From Mucilaginibacter sp. 14171R-50 (GTDB taxonomy: Bacteria > Bacteroidota > Bacteroidia > Sphingobacteriales > Sphingobacteriaceae): DNA of 64,000 bases. The notes under the pieces were generated by a model. It made no database searches. It saw nothing but the letters and a program-made list of their open reading frames with translations, and had not been told where the DNA came from. Every line of letters begins with the position of its first letter. The first letter of the stretch is position 1. The DNA lies in contig NZ_CP048115.1 of the NCBI RefSeq assembly GCF_010093045.1, forward strand, positions 1,054,001 through 1,118,000. Direction: 5' to 3'. A program made the position numbers and the translations under genes. Of this stretch, positions 24,080-33,685 are shown piece by piece.

Positions 24080-24874
24080 ATGAAACCCACCAAAATATAT
24101 GCGGTTATCTTATGCCTTGCCATTGCAGTGCTTGTATTGGCTTTCGTAAATAAGAATACGGATAAACCGGATATCATCAGCAACAGCCAGGGGTTTGCGG
24201 TAGTCGAGCTATTCACCTCTGAAGGTTGCTCAAGCTGCCCACCGGCCGACGAATTGCTTGCTAAGATACGTAAGGAGAGCGCCGGTAAACCGGTTTACCT
24301 TTTAGCTTACCATGTTGATTATTGGAATCGTTTGGGCTGGAAAGACGTGTTCAGCAAGGCTGAATACAGCCGGAGACAAAGCGCTTATGCAAAATGGCTG
24401 AACTTACGCGGCGTGTACACCCCCCAAGCCGTTGTTAACGGAAAAATCGAATTTGTGGGATCGGCGCAAGGCTCGTTGCGAAATGCTATACAGGCCGGTC
24501 TTTTAACAGATGCAAAAACCCACGTAACTTTAAGCGGCGTATCTGTTAATGGTTATAGCGCCACCCTGCGATACAAAACAGCAGGAGTAATTGATGATGG
24601 CTTGCTGCAAGTGGCGCTTGTTCAAAATCAAGTGCAAACTACTGTAAAAAGCGGCGAAAACGGCGGGCGTGTTTTATCGCACGTGCAAATAGTAAATAAT
24701 TTTAAGAGCATCCGGTTAGGTAAAAAACCCGAGGGCACAATAGTGATGGAGCTTCCGGCTAATTTTGTGCCCGGTGGATATGAACTGATAGTTTTTACAC
24801 AAAACGCTAAGACGGGAGAAATAACAGCCGCTACCCGCGCGCCGTTCCCGGGCACCGCTATGGCAAATAATTGA
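24080..24874 (+). CDS. DUF1223 family thioredoxin-like periplasmic protein
   Basis: The 264-residue protein has one N-terminal hydrophobic segment (residues 6-23) and a DUF1223 domain. The start of the fold contains Cys50-Ser-Ser-Cys53 (VVELFTSEGCSSCPPADELL), as in thioredoxins. The later segment GVYTPQAVVNGKIEFVGS is also characteristic. The function of DUF1223 is unknown, but the fold suggests thiol-disulfide chemistry. It is the first gene of the operon under the ECF promoter at 24035, and the cytochrome gene overlaps its stop codon by one base. Confidence 0.88.
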   Translation: MKPTKIYAVILCLAIAVLVLAFVNKNTDKPDIISNSQGFAVVELFTSEGCSSCPPADELLAKIRKESAGKPVYLLAYHVDYWNRLGWKDVFSKAEYSRRQSAYAKWLNLRGVYTPQAVVNGKIEFVGSAQGSLRNAIQAGLLTDAKTHVTLSGVSVNGYSATLRYKTAGVIDDGLLQVALVQNQVQTTVKSGENGGRVLSHVQIVNNFKSIRLGKKPEGTIVMELPANFVPGGYELIVFTQNAKTGEITAATRAPFPGTAMANN

Positions 24875-25572
24875 TGATAATGAAAGCGATAAAAGAGAAA
24901 CACTCATTAGCCATGCGGTGGTGCCACTGGGTAAACTTCCCCATACTTACCGTTATGATATGGAGCGGAATGCTTATTTACTGGGCCAGCGACACTTACT
25001 CCATTACGCTTTTTGGACATACCTATATCAAGTTTTTCCCAAACTGGTTTTACACTACTTTTAATATACCACGTCGCCTGGCCGAGGGTATGGCTTTCCA
25101 CTTTTTATTTATGTGGTTCTTTACCATCAACGGCGCATTATATGTATTGTACACGCTCTCTTCGGGCGAATGGCGCCAGCTGGTGCCCAAACGCAATTCG
25201 TTTAAAGAAGCCTGGCAGGTGATACTGCACGATCTGCATATCCGTAAGATTGCGCCGCCGCAAAATAAGTACAATGCCGCGCAGCGCATTTCGTACACTG
25301 CTATTATTATAATGGGCTTTGGCTCGCTAATAACCGGGCTGGCAATTTATAAGCCCGTGCAATTTAATACGCTTACCTGGCTTTGCGGCGGTTACCATGC
25401 CGCGCGCATTGAACATTTTGTTTTAACCATTGGCTATGTGTTGTTCTTTTTAGTACACATTATACAGGTAATACTTGCCGGTTGGGGAAACTTTCAATCA
25501 GTGATCACCGGCTTCGAAGTGATTAACCAAAAACCGAAGCATATAAACACACCCGCGGCCGATGAAAAATAA
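24874..25572 (+). CDS. Cytochrome b/b6-type membrane subunit
   Basis: The 232-residue integral membrane protein belongs to the b-type cytochrome group (Ni_hydr_CYTB/cytochrome b561-like) that passes quinol electrons to a periplasmic partner. Four transmembrane segments are visible, with His residues placed for heme ligation (HSLAMRWCHWVNFPILTV, GMAFHFLFMWFFTING and LFFLVHIIQVILAG). The next gene, a molybdoenzyme, overlaps it by 11 bp and is the expected partner. The ATG at 24874 (TGATG with the preceding stop) or the one at 24880 may be used. It is not the six-helix MsrQ of Proteobacteria. Confidence 0.85.
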   Translation: MIMKAIKEKHSLAMRWCHWVNFPILTVMIWSGMLIYWASDTYSITLFGHTYIKFFPNWFYTTFNIPRRLAEGMAFHFLFMWFFTINGALYVLYTLSSGEWRQLVPKRNSFKEAWQVILHDLHIRKIAPPQNKYNAAQRISYTAIIIMGFGSLITGLAIYKPVQFNTLTWLCGGYHAARIEHFVLTIGYVLFFLVHIIQVILAGWGNFQSVITGFEVINQKPKHINTPAADEK

Positions 25573-26338
25573 GAAACCCAAAAAGCCGCTCACCATCGAG
25601 CAGAAAATAAACCGCCGAACCTTTGTTTCGTTCGGTACATTTGCCCTGCTATCCGGAGCTGCATACGGGGGTTGGGCCTGGCTAAAAAATTCGCCTAAAG
25701 AAATGCGCACGGTAACCGCCGGAGCAAAGGCCCCGCTGCGCAGAGCGCTTAACAAAACCGAGCTTTTCTTCAGAAACTTTTTCAGCAATAATAACCTGGT
25801 TAAAACCTACCCTAAACATATGGCGGCAAAAGTGGTGCGCCATAATAGCGATATAGGGTCGGCCGGGCAGCCCGACCTGCAGAACTGGAAACTGGTTGTA
25901 AAAAAACAATCCGGTGAAATACTACATATCACGTTGGATGATCTGAAATCGTTACCCAAGACCGAGATAGTTTTTGATTTTAAATGTGTAGAGGGCTGGG
26001 ATCAGATATCGTACTGGGGCGGGGTGAAGTTCACAGACTTTATTAAACATTTTAATCTTGAAGATCAAACCCAACTGGCCTATGTTGGCTTAGCTACGCC
26101 CGATAAAAAATACTATGTTGGCCTTGACATGCCCAGCGCCATGCACCCCCAAACCCTTCTGGCTTACGAGGTAAACGCCCGGCCGCTGCCACCTAAACAC
26201 GGGCAGCCATTGCGGTTGATCATCCCTGTAAAATATGGAATAAAAAACCTGAAACGGATTGGCAGCATCAGCTTCAGCAACCAGCGACCGCCCGATTACT
26301 GGGCCGAACAGGGGTATGATTATTATTCGGGATTATAA
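25562..26338 (+). CDS. MsrP/YedY-like molybdopterin oxidoreductase, Tat-exported
   Basis: The 258-residue enzyme belongs to the sulfite oxidase fold. A twin-arginine signal with Arg18-Arg19 (NRRTFVSFG) and a hydrophobic stretch target it across the membrane. The molybdenum-binding Cys is near residue 142 in FDFKCVEGWDQISYWGG, matching the F-x-CVE-x-W context of E. coli MsrP. The following LPPKHGQPLRLIIPVKYGIKNLK segment is typical of the fold. MsrP reduces methionine sulfoxide in periplasmic proteins; sulfite or nitrate chemistry is possible in relatives. The overlap with the cytochrome gene suggests a two-part enzyme. Confidence 0.88.
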   Translation: MKNKKPKKPLTIEQKINRRTFVSFGTFALLSGAAYGGWAWLKNSPKEMRTVTAGAKAPLRRALNKTELFFRNFFSNNNLVKTYPKHMAAKVVRHNSDIGSAGQPDLQNWKLVVKKQSGEILHITLDDLKSLPKTEIVFDFKCVEGWDQISYWGGVKFTDFIKHFNLEDQTQLAYVGLATPDKKYYVGLDMPSAMHPQTLLAYEVNARPLPPKHGQPLRLIIPVKYGIKNLKRIGSISFSNQRPPDYWAEQGYDYYSGL

Positions 26339-26340
26339 AG

Positions 26341-27501
26341 TTACTTACAAACAGTGCTTATAAACCGCTCAACCAGGTAGGTTGACAGTTGCCCGCCCGG
26401 GCCGTTGATATTATAATCAAAGCCATGTGTTGCCCAGGGCAGGTTAAGATAATAATGTTTAATACCATTATCCCTTAATTTTTTATTGAGTTTTTGGCTA
26501 TGAACGGGCGATACCAGTACATCGTTATCTCCATGAATAATTAAGGTAGGCACAGATTGCCTGTTTACGAACTCGATAGGCGAGTTGGCAAAATATTTAT
26601 CCGGAACGGTCTTATAAGTGCCCCCCAGGTAGCGCTCCATAACCGCGCGCGAATCCATGATCAGTTTACTGGCCGGCGCCGAGTACCCCCAAACCATATC
26701 GGCCGGGCCATAAAAATCTATCACACCTTTTAATCCGTTTTGAGGGTACTTATATGCCGATAGCAGTGCTATTTGTGCTCCCGCCGAGCGGCCCAATAAC
26801 ACAAAGTTATTGGTATCTATGCTCAGCGTGCCGGCATTTTTACGCAGGTAAATAAACGCCTGTTCAACATCAGTAATAGCTAAGGGCGCCTGAAATTTTG
26901 GCGCCAGGCGATAATTGATTGAGGCTACATTGTAACCCGCATGTGCAAGTAAACTGTTTAATTCGGGCAGTTGCTTACTATCGCCGCTGCTCCACGATCC
27001 GCCATGTACTATAATAATACAGGGCCTTTTACCTGCAACGCGGGAAGGGTAAAAATCAAGTGTTTGGGTAGACCCGCCGCCGTAAGCAAATGTCTTGTAA
27101 TCACCCGGTTTTATGCCGTACGTTGTAAATAGCCCGGAAAAGCTGAATGCCGGCTGGCTCTTATCCCCAGTTAAATGGGTACTGCCTAACCCAAAAGCAG
27201 CGTTAAACTCCGTTTTTATAACCTTAGAAACCAAGTAAGCACGCATAACCGGCGAGCAAAAAAATATTAAGGCCAATACACCTATAATTGCTGAAATAAC
27301 ACGGTATTTTTTTATCCAGAACAGGCTGACTAATAAAATGCATGTAACGCCTATGAAAAGTAACGGAAACCCGGTTACCAATACGGCAAGTAACCACAAA
27401 TAATAGGCAGGTGCCCCAAACACGGTAAGTAACGATACCAGCAACAATATAACCAGCAGCGTAAGCACTATTTTGCTTTTGGTTTTCAGTGCAGGCTTCA
27501 T
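26341..27501 (-). CDS. Membrane-anchored alpha/beta hydrolase (esterase)
   Basis: The 386-residue protein begins with three hydrophobic segments (about residues 10-110), then an alpha/beta-hydrolase domain of the BD-FAE/esterase type. The oxyanion region is IIVHGGSWSSGD. The nucleophile Ser is in LLGRSAGAQIA near residue 237, Asp is in HGDNDVLVSP and His is in PWATHGFDYN. An ester or acetyl substrate in the periplasm is likely, but it is not identified. It converges on the MsrP-like gene, with only 2 bp between the stops. Confidence 0.88.
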   Translation of the reverse strand: MKPALKTKSKIVLTLLVILLLVSLLTVFGAPAYYLWLLAVLVTGFPLLFIGVTCILLVSLFWIKKYRVISAIIGVLALIFFCSPVMRAYLVSKVIKTEFNAAFGLGSTHLTGDKSQPAFSFSGLFTTYGIKPGDYKTFAYGGGSTQTLDFYPSRVAGKRPCIIIVHGGSWSSGDSKQLPELNSLLAHAGYNVASINYRLAPKFQAPLAITDVEQAFIYLRKNAGTLSIDTNNFVLLGRSAGAQIALLSAYKYPQNGLKGVIDFYGPADMVWGYSAPASKLIMDSRAVMERYLGGTYKTVPDKYFANSPIEFVNRQSVPTLIIHGDNDVLVSPVHSQKLNKKLRDNGIKHYYLNLPWATHGFDYNINGPGGQLSTYLVERFISTVCK

Positions 27502-27590
27502 ATATTATTTTTCAAGTTTTTATTTGGTATAAACATATATAATAAAAATTGGGCTGGCGTTAATTTATTAAACGTAGTAACTTTATATCC

Positions 27591-28166
27591 ATGTTCGACC
27601 AGCTACATTACGACGATATAACCTTTGATAAAACTATCTTAAACGACGCCTTTATAAACCGCAAAGAGTTTCAAAGCTGTACGTTTCGCAATTGCGATTT
27701 CAGCAACAGCAACTTCGCTCATAATAAATTTCTTGATTGTGTATTTGAAGAGTGCAATCTGTCGATGATCAAGTTTGATGCATCCACCCTTAATGATGTT
27801 TTTTTTAAAGGCTGCAAAATTTTGGCTGTAAATTTCAGCCTTTGCCAAGATTTTTTATTTAGTGTAAACTTCGACGCGTGCATACTGGATTATGCTTCCT
27901 TTGCAGGTAAAAAGATGGTGAAAACACGTTTCAAAAAGTCATCGTTAAAAGAGGTAAGCTTTACCGAGACTAATTTAAGCGGGTCAGTATTTGATGAAAG
28001 CGACCTTCTGGACGCCGTATTTAATCGCACCGACCTTTCGGCCGTGAATTTTACTACTGCCTACAATTTCATCCTCGACCCGGAATTGAATGTGCTTAAA
28101 AAAGCAATGTTTTCAACATCGGGCTTAGAGGGCTTGCTAACTAAGTATGGAATAAAGGTTGTTTAA
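27591..28166 (+). CDS. Pentapeptide-repeat protein
   Basis: The 191-residue protein consists of A(D/N)LXX-type repeats (CTFRNCDFSNSNF, CVFEECNLSMIKFD, SFTETNLSGSVFDESDLLDAVFNRTDL), which form a right-handed quadrilateral beta-helix. The arrangement resembles Qnr/McbG-like proteins, but a gyrase-protection role cannot be claimed from this. A short helical C-terminus (AMFSTSGLEGLLTKYG) may mediate dimerisation. It stands alone between two minus-strand genes. Confidence 0.9.
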   Translation: MFDQLHYDDITFDKTILNDAFINRKEFQSCTFRNCDFSNSNFAHNKFLDCVFEECNLSMIKFDASTLNDVFFKGCKILAVNFSLCQDFLFSVNFDACILDYASFAGKKMVKTRFKKSSLKEVSFTETNLSGSVFDESDLLDAVFNRTDLSAVNFTTAYNFILDPELNVLKKAMFSTSGLEGLLTKYGIKVV

Positions 28167-28183
28167 AATAAAAATTCCCTGCT

Positions 28184-29233
28184 TCAGGGGGCAGGCGCGT
28201 TAAACGCATTCCAACCCTGGGCCTTCAACTCATGCAGGTTGCCGGATTTTGTTATCAAACTGCACCCTTCATTTGGCTCGGTTATGTAGCCGATAATAGA
28301 GAAGTCCATTTTATGCTTTATTTTATCATAATCGGCTTGTTTTACCGTGAAAAGTAACTCGTAATCTTCCCCTCCGCTTAGCGCACATACGGTTGGGTCA
28401 AGCCCAAATTCCCGGGCGGTTTCATAGGTCATCGGGTCGATAGGGATCTTTTCTTCGTAAAGTTTACAACCCTTATTACTCTGTTTGCAAATATGCAATA
28501 TCTCTGATGCCAAACCGTCGGATACATCTATCATAGATGTAGGTTTAACCTTCAATTCTTTCAGCAGATCAATGATGTCTTTACGCGCTTCGGGTTTTAA
28601 CTGGCGTTCTACTATATAGTCCTTTCCTTCCAGGTCAGGCTGGATATTTGGATTTTCTATATATACCAGTTTCTCACGCTCTAACAATTGTAAACCAATG
28701 TAAGCACCACCCAAATCGCCAGATACACATATCAGGTCACCTTCCTCGGCAGTATTACGGTAAACAACCTCGTTTTCTTCAGCATAACCAATAGCGGTAA
28801 CACTAATGACCAAACCTTGTTTAGATGCCGAAGTGTCGCCGCCCACAATATCCACATTATAATTTCCACAGGCGAGGTAAATACCTTCGTATAGTTCTTC
28901 TATCGCCTCTAAAGGAAACTTACTACTCATACCAATAGAAACCGTTACATGACTGGCTGTACCATTCATGGCATAAATATCGCTCAGATTAACCTGTATG
29001 GCTTTATAACCTAAATGTTTAAGCGGCGTATAGGCCAGATCGAAATGGATACCCTCCAAAAGCATATCGGTTGATATGAGTGTTTTCTTACCTTGAAAAT
29101 CAAGCACCGCGGCATCATCGCCCACACCTTTTATAGTGCTCTTTTGGGTAAGCGTTATATTTTTCGTAAGGTGATTTATCAATCCAAACTCACCTAAGCT
29201 TTCTATATTGGTTTTTTCTTCGTTCTCGAACAT
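28184..29233 (-). CDS. thiL: Thiamine-monophosphate kinase
   Basis: ThiL phosphorylates thiamine monophosphate to the active cofactor TPP, using ATP, in the last step of de novo synthesis. The 349-residue protein shows the AIRS-like fold motifs: GDDAAVLDF, then VNLSDIYAMNGTASHVTVSIG and CVSGDLGGAYIGL, followed by the ATP-binding CALSGGEDYELLFT segment near the C-terminus. It lies 8 kb from the thiamine-uptake operon, on the other strand and without a riboswitch in front of it. It suggests that this organism also makes thiamine phosphate itself. Confidence 0.95.
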   Translation of the reverse strand: MFENEEKTNIESLGEFGLINHLTKNITLTQKSTIKGVGDDAAVLDFQGKKTLISTDMLLEGIHFDLAYTPLKHLGYKAIQVNLSDIYAMNGTASHVTVSIGMSSKFPLEAIEELYEGIYLACGNYNVDIVGGDTSASKQGLVISVTAIGYAEENEVVYRNTAEEGDLICVSGDLGGAYIGLQLLEREKLVYIENPNIQPDLEGKDYIVERQLKPEARKDIIDLLKELKVKPTSMIDVSDGLASEILHICKQSNKGCKLYEEKIPIDPMTYETAREFGLDPTVCALSGGEDYELLFTVKQADYDKIKHKMDFSIIGYITEPNEGCSLITKSGNLHELKAQGWNAFNAPAP

Positions 29234-29255
29234 GATTATCTTTTATTTATAAAAT

Positions 29256-29338
29256 CGTCATTGCGGGGTACCAAGCAATCTCCATTTAAGCATAATGGTA
29301 TGTATAGTTCAGAGATTGCTTCGTACCTCGCAATGACG
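29256..29338. repeat. 83-bp palindromic repeat (REP/MITE-like)
   Basis: The left arm (29256-29281, starting CGTCATTGCGGGGTACC) and the right arm (29313-29338) are inverted 26-mers with two mismatches, separated by 31 bp. It lies between thiL and nadA, both minus. The CGTCATTGCGAGGTACGAAG word is typical of dispersed palindromic repeats in many bacterial genomes. No target-site duplication was recognised. Confidence 0.7.
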
Positions 29339-29350
29339 CAGTGGAATAAC

Positions 29351-30343
29351 CTACAACCCCAATCTTGCCGATATCTCCAGCATGCGCTCAATAGGTTTTA
29401 CCGCCTTTTCAATGATGTGGGCAGGCACTTCTATTTCGGGCGTTTCATTTTTTAAACACAGGTACAGTTTTTCAAGCGTATTGCGCTTCATGTGCGGGCA
29501 ATCGTTGCAGGCACATGAATTATTGGGCGGCGCCGGAATAAATGTTTTATCCGGGTTATCCTTTTGCATCTGGTGTAATATACCTGACTCAGTTGCTACA
29601 ATAAACTCATTTTCGCTACTTTGTGTAGCATATTTTAAAATACCGGTGGTAGATCCTATGTAATCGGCCAGTTGTAATATAACTTCCTCGCATTCAGGGT
29701 GTGCCAGTATTTTTGCGTTGGGGTAACGTTCCTTTAGCTTAGTTATCTTTTCGCGGCTGAATATTTCGTGTACCATACAGGCACCGTTCCAAAGTACCAG
29801 TTCCCGACCGGTTTTTTTTGCTACCCATGCACCTAAGTTCCTGTCCGGCCCAAATATTATCTTTTGCTCTGGCGGCAGGCTCTCTACTATCTGTACCGCA
29901 TTGCTCGATGTGCAAACAATATCGCTTAAAGCTTTCAACTCTGCCGTACAATTTACATAGGTGATCACCAAATGGTCAGGATAATTCTCCTTAAATTTTT
30001 TAAACAAATGCGGTGGACAGCTGTCGGCCAACGAGCAGCCGGCTTTCAGATCCGGTAAAAGAACTTTTTTGTTGGGCGATAATATTTTTGCTGTTTCGGC
30101 CATGAAGTGCACGCCGGCAAACACAATAATGCTGGCATCTGTTTTTGCTGCCTGCTGAGATAGGCCCAGGCTATCGCCAATATAATCGGCAACATCTTGT
30201 ATATCTCCTTCCTGGTAATAATGGGCCAGTATAACAGCATTCTTTTCCTTTTTAAGTCTTTCTATTTCGGCAAACAGATCAAGCGACGGATCAATATATT
30301 CGTCAGCAAAACCTTTCGCTTTTATTTCTTCGAAGATATCCAT
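29351..30343 (-). CDS. nadA: Quinolinate synthase
   Basis: NadA condenses iminoaspartate with dihydroxyacetone phosphate to quinolinate in NAD synthesis, using a 4Fe-4S cluster. The 330-residue protein has the family segments [42 protein letters not shown] and a late [21 protein letters not shown] cysteine cluster. It is divergent to nadB (30752), which makes its substrate. The 408-bp gap between them holds the promoters for both genes. Confidence 0.96.
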   Translation of the reverse strand: MDIFEEIKAKGFADEYIDPSLDLFAEIERLKKEKNAVILAHYYQEGDIQDVADYIGDSLGLSQQAAKTDASIIVFAGVHFMAETAKILSPNKKVLLPDLKAGCSLADSCPPHLFKKFKENYPDHLVITYVNCTAELKALSDIVCTSSNAVQIVESLPPEQKIIFGPDRNLGAWVAKKTGRELVLWNGACMVHEIFSREKITKLKERYPNAKILAHPECEEVILQLADYIGSTTGILKYATQSSENEFIVATESGILHQMQKDNPDKTFIPAPPNNSCACNDCPHMKRNTLEKLYLCLKNETPEIEVPAHIIEKAVKPIERMLEISARLGL

Positions 30344-30751
30344 TCAACAAATCAATTAATAATAACTTCTTTTTATATATAAAATAAAACTATTGTTATT
30401 ATGGTGTTAGTTATGTTTAAAAGTTGTGATACGTTTTAAGGTAAATGTTGTTTTTCACTGTTTACTAACATTTTACAATTCAATTTTATTTTTTATTTAA
30501 TTGATTATAAGATTGCTATGACAAACAAGTTTTAATTTAAATACTTATTTGTTAATAATTAGCTGCTCAATAAAATGTTAGTTATCCCTCAAAATCGTCT
30601 TACAAATTGCTCAAAAGTAACTGTCAAAATCATCAGTTAGAGGAGTTATCAACCATCTGAATATTTGTTAGAAAATTACTTACACAAAGTTAACATGTTT
30701 TGCGCCCCTTATTAACATAAAGGCTAATTTTACACAATACATATATTAAAG
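30344..30751. promoter_or_regulatory. Divergent nadA/nadB intergenic region
   Basis: The 408 bp are strongly AT-rich and contain no gene. A 10-mer TGTTAGTTAT occurs twice (30405-30414 and 30576-30585), and CAAAAGTA near 30612 reads TACTTTTG on the minus strand, a possible distant -7 element for nadA. A NAD-responsive operator could be here, but no known site (NrtR, NiaR or NadR) was recognised with confidence. Confidence 0.4.
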
Positions 30752-32344
<1,593 letters not shown>

Positions 32345-32361
32345 ATTATAAATAATTAGAA

Positions 32362-33012
32362 ATGAAATTTTACGTTTCAGATATAGTACCTCAACTTCAG
32401 CGATTTAGTAGGAAATTGGATGAGGGTGTACTTTTAAAAAATCATCATTGGGTGGCGTTTAATGATGTCACATCTTTGAAGTCAACTTTAATTTTTAGAA
32501 ATGATGGAGAATTAATAATTTCTGAAAAAGGTATAGTTAGTAAATCAAAATGGGATAACTTGGGAAATGATACATTATTAATTGATTCTGATCAAAAATC
32601 ATTATTATTTAAAAATTCTTTCTTTGATGACACTATACTTATTTTAAATCTCCATGATACCAATACATATGTATTTTTATTCAATGAAACTAAAATAGGA
32701 TTATCTTTTAAATCTATTGACCAAGTCAATTCATATCTTGAATTGAAGTATAATGATAAAATCACCCAAAGAGCCTTCAACTTAAACAATTTTACCTTTA
32801 TTGAGCAATTACCAATTGTGAAATTTGATTTTGTTTTGGGCAATCACACGGAAACAGAAATTTTGTTTAACGATGGAAAAAAGGGAAAAATTTATAAAGG
32901 AACGAATTCTGGAAAATATTTTTATTTACACAATATGTTGGGTATTACATATTGTGTTGGTAAAGAGGATTGTATTACTAAACTCTATCAGCACCTACAC
33001 GGTAAGAATTAA
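32362..33012 (+). CDS. AT-rich orphan gene of unknown function
   Basis: The 216-residue product is not recognised. It has no signal peptide, membrane segment or catalytic motif; beta-rich stretches alternate with polar loops (STLIFRNDGELIISEKG, FVLGNHTETEILFNDGKKGK). Its coding DNA is far more AT-rich than the neighbours (one 60-bp line at 32461 holds 14 G or C), and its codon choice differs. It begins 17 bp after nadB and ends 2 bp before the 3' end of tRNA-Gly, a common site for integrated DNA. Recent acquisition is the simplest explanation. It is a real open frame of good length, not an overlap artefact. Confidence 0.65.
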   Translation: MKFYVSDIVPQLQRFSRKLDEGVLLKNHHWVAFNDVTSLKSTLIFRNDGELIISEKGIVSKSKWDNLGNDTLLIDSDQKSLLFKNSFFDDTILILNLHDTNTYVFLFNETKIGLSFKSIDQVNSYLELKYNDKITQRAFNLNNFTFIEQLPIVKFDFVLGNHTETEILFNDGKKGKIYKGTNSGKYFYLHNMLGITYCVGKEDCITKLYQHLHGKN

Positions 33013-33014
33013 GA

Positions 33015-33086
33015 GCGGAAAACGGGATTCGAACCCGCGGCCTTCAGTTTGGGAAACTGATGCTCTACCAGCTGAGCTATTTCCGC
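33015..33086 (-). tRNA. tRNA-Gly (CCC)
   Basis: The minus strand folds as a complete cloverleaf of 72 nt: acceptor GCGGAAA with TTTCCGC, anticodon arm TCAGT-TTCCCAA-ACTGA with anticodon CCC, and T-arm GCGGG-TTCGAAT-CCCGT. No CCA is encoded. A good promoter lies upstream. Confidence 0.95.
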
Positions 33087-33097
33087 TTATATAGCCC

Positions 33098-33131
33098 CAA
33101 ACATAATAATTTTTGAGATAAGTTTTCAAAA
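33098..33131 (-). promoter_or_regulatory. Promoter of tRNA-Gly
   Basis: On the minus strand TTTTG (33131-33127), 21 bp, and TATGTTTG (33105-33098) match the Bacteroidota -33 and TAnnTTTG -7 elements, 11 bp before the tRNA 5' end. Confidence 0.7.
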
Positions 33132-33172
33132 GCTTTTAGCTTTATCCTTTCACCTTTTTAGCCCAAATAAAC

Positions 33173-33685
33173 ATGCCAGTTATACTACCTGTAAAAGATC
33201 AATCGCCTCAGTGGGGTACCCACTGTTTTATTGCCGAGAACGCCACCATTGTTGGTGATGTAGTAATGGGTAATAACTGCTCAGTATGGTTTAACGCGGT
33301 TATCAGGGGTGATGTGCATTATATCAGAATAGGAGACAATACGAATATCCAGGATGGAGCGGTTATACATGCTACATATTTGAAAGCGCCAACTAACATC
33401 GGTAACAACGTATCTATTGGCCATAACGCCATTGTACACGGCTGTACGCTTAAGGATAATGTTTTAATAGGTATGGGCGCTATTGTTATGGATGATGCCG
33501 TGGTAGAAGATTATGTGGTTGTTGGGGCAGGATCTGTAGTTTTGGAGAGGACCATCTGCGAATCGGGATACCTGTATGCGGGCACGCCCGCTAAAAAAAT
33601 AAAGCCTCTTACTGATGAGCAAAAGGCTTTATTGAACAAGTTACCTCAAAACTATATCATGTACTCGGGTTGGTTTATGGATTAG
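33173..33685 (+). CDS. Gamma-class carbonic anhydrase family protein
   Basis: The 170-residue protein is a left-handed beta-helix of hexapeptide repeats, as in gamma carbonic anhydrase and the related PaaY/YrdA proteins. It shows NCSVWFNAVIRGDVHYIRIGDNTNIQDGAVIHA, with the metal-binding His residues in VIHA and ISIGHNAIVHGC. The protein forms trimers with zinc between subunits. Real carbonic anhydrase activity varies in this family. The 3' end overlaps the convergent lipoprotein gene by 11 bp. Confidence 0.9.
   Translation: MPVILPVKDQSPQWGTHCFIAENATIVGDVVMGNNCSVWFNAVIRGDVHYIRIGDNTNIQDGAVIHATYLKAPTNIGNNVSIGHNAIVHGCTLKDNVLIGMGAIVMDDAVVEDYVVVGAGSVVLERTICESGYLYAGTPAKKIKPLTDEQKALLNKLPQNYIMYSGWFMD

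Noticed and set aside
24880..26338. Classical MsrPQ pair
   Set aside because: The cytochrome is a four-helix b-type protein, not the six-helix MsrQ, so only a functional parallel is claimed.
32825..33094. Open frame overlapping tRNA-Gly
   Set aside because: It translates the tRNA sequence and overlaps the orphan gene in another frame.
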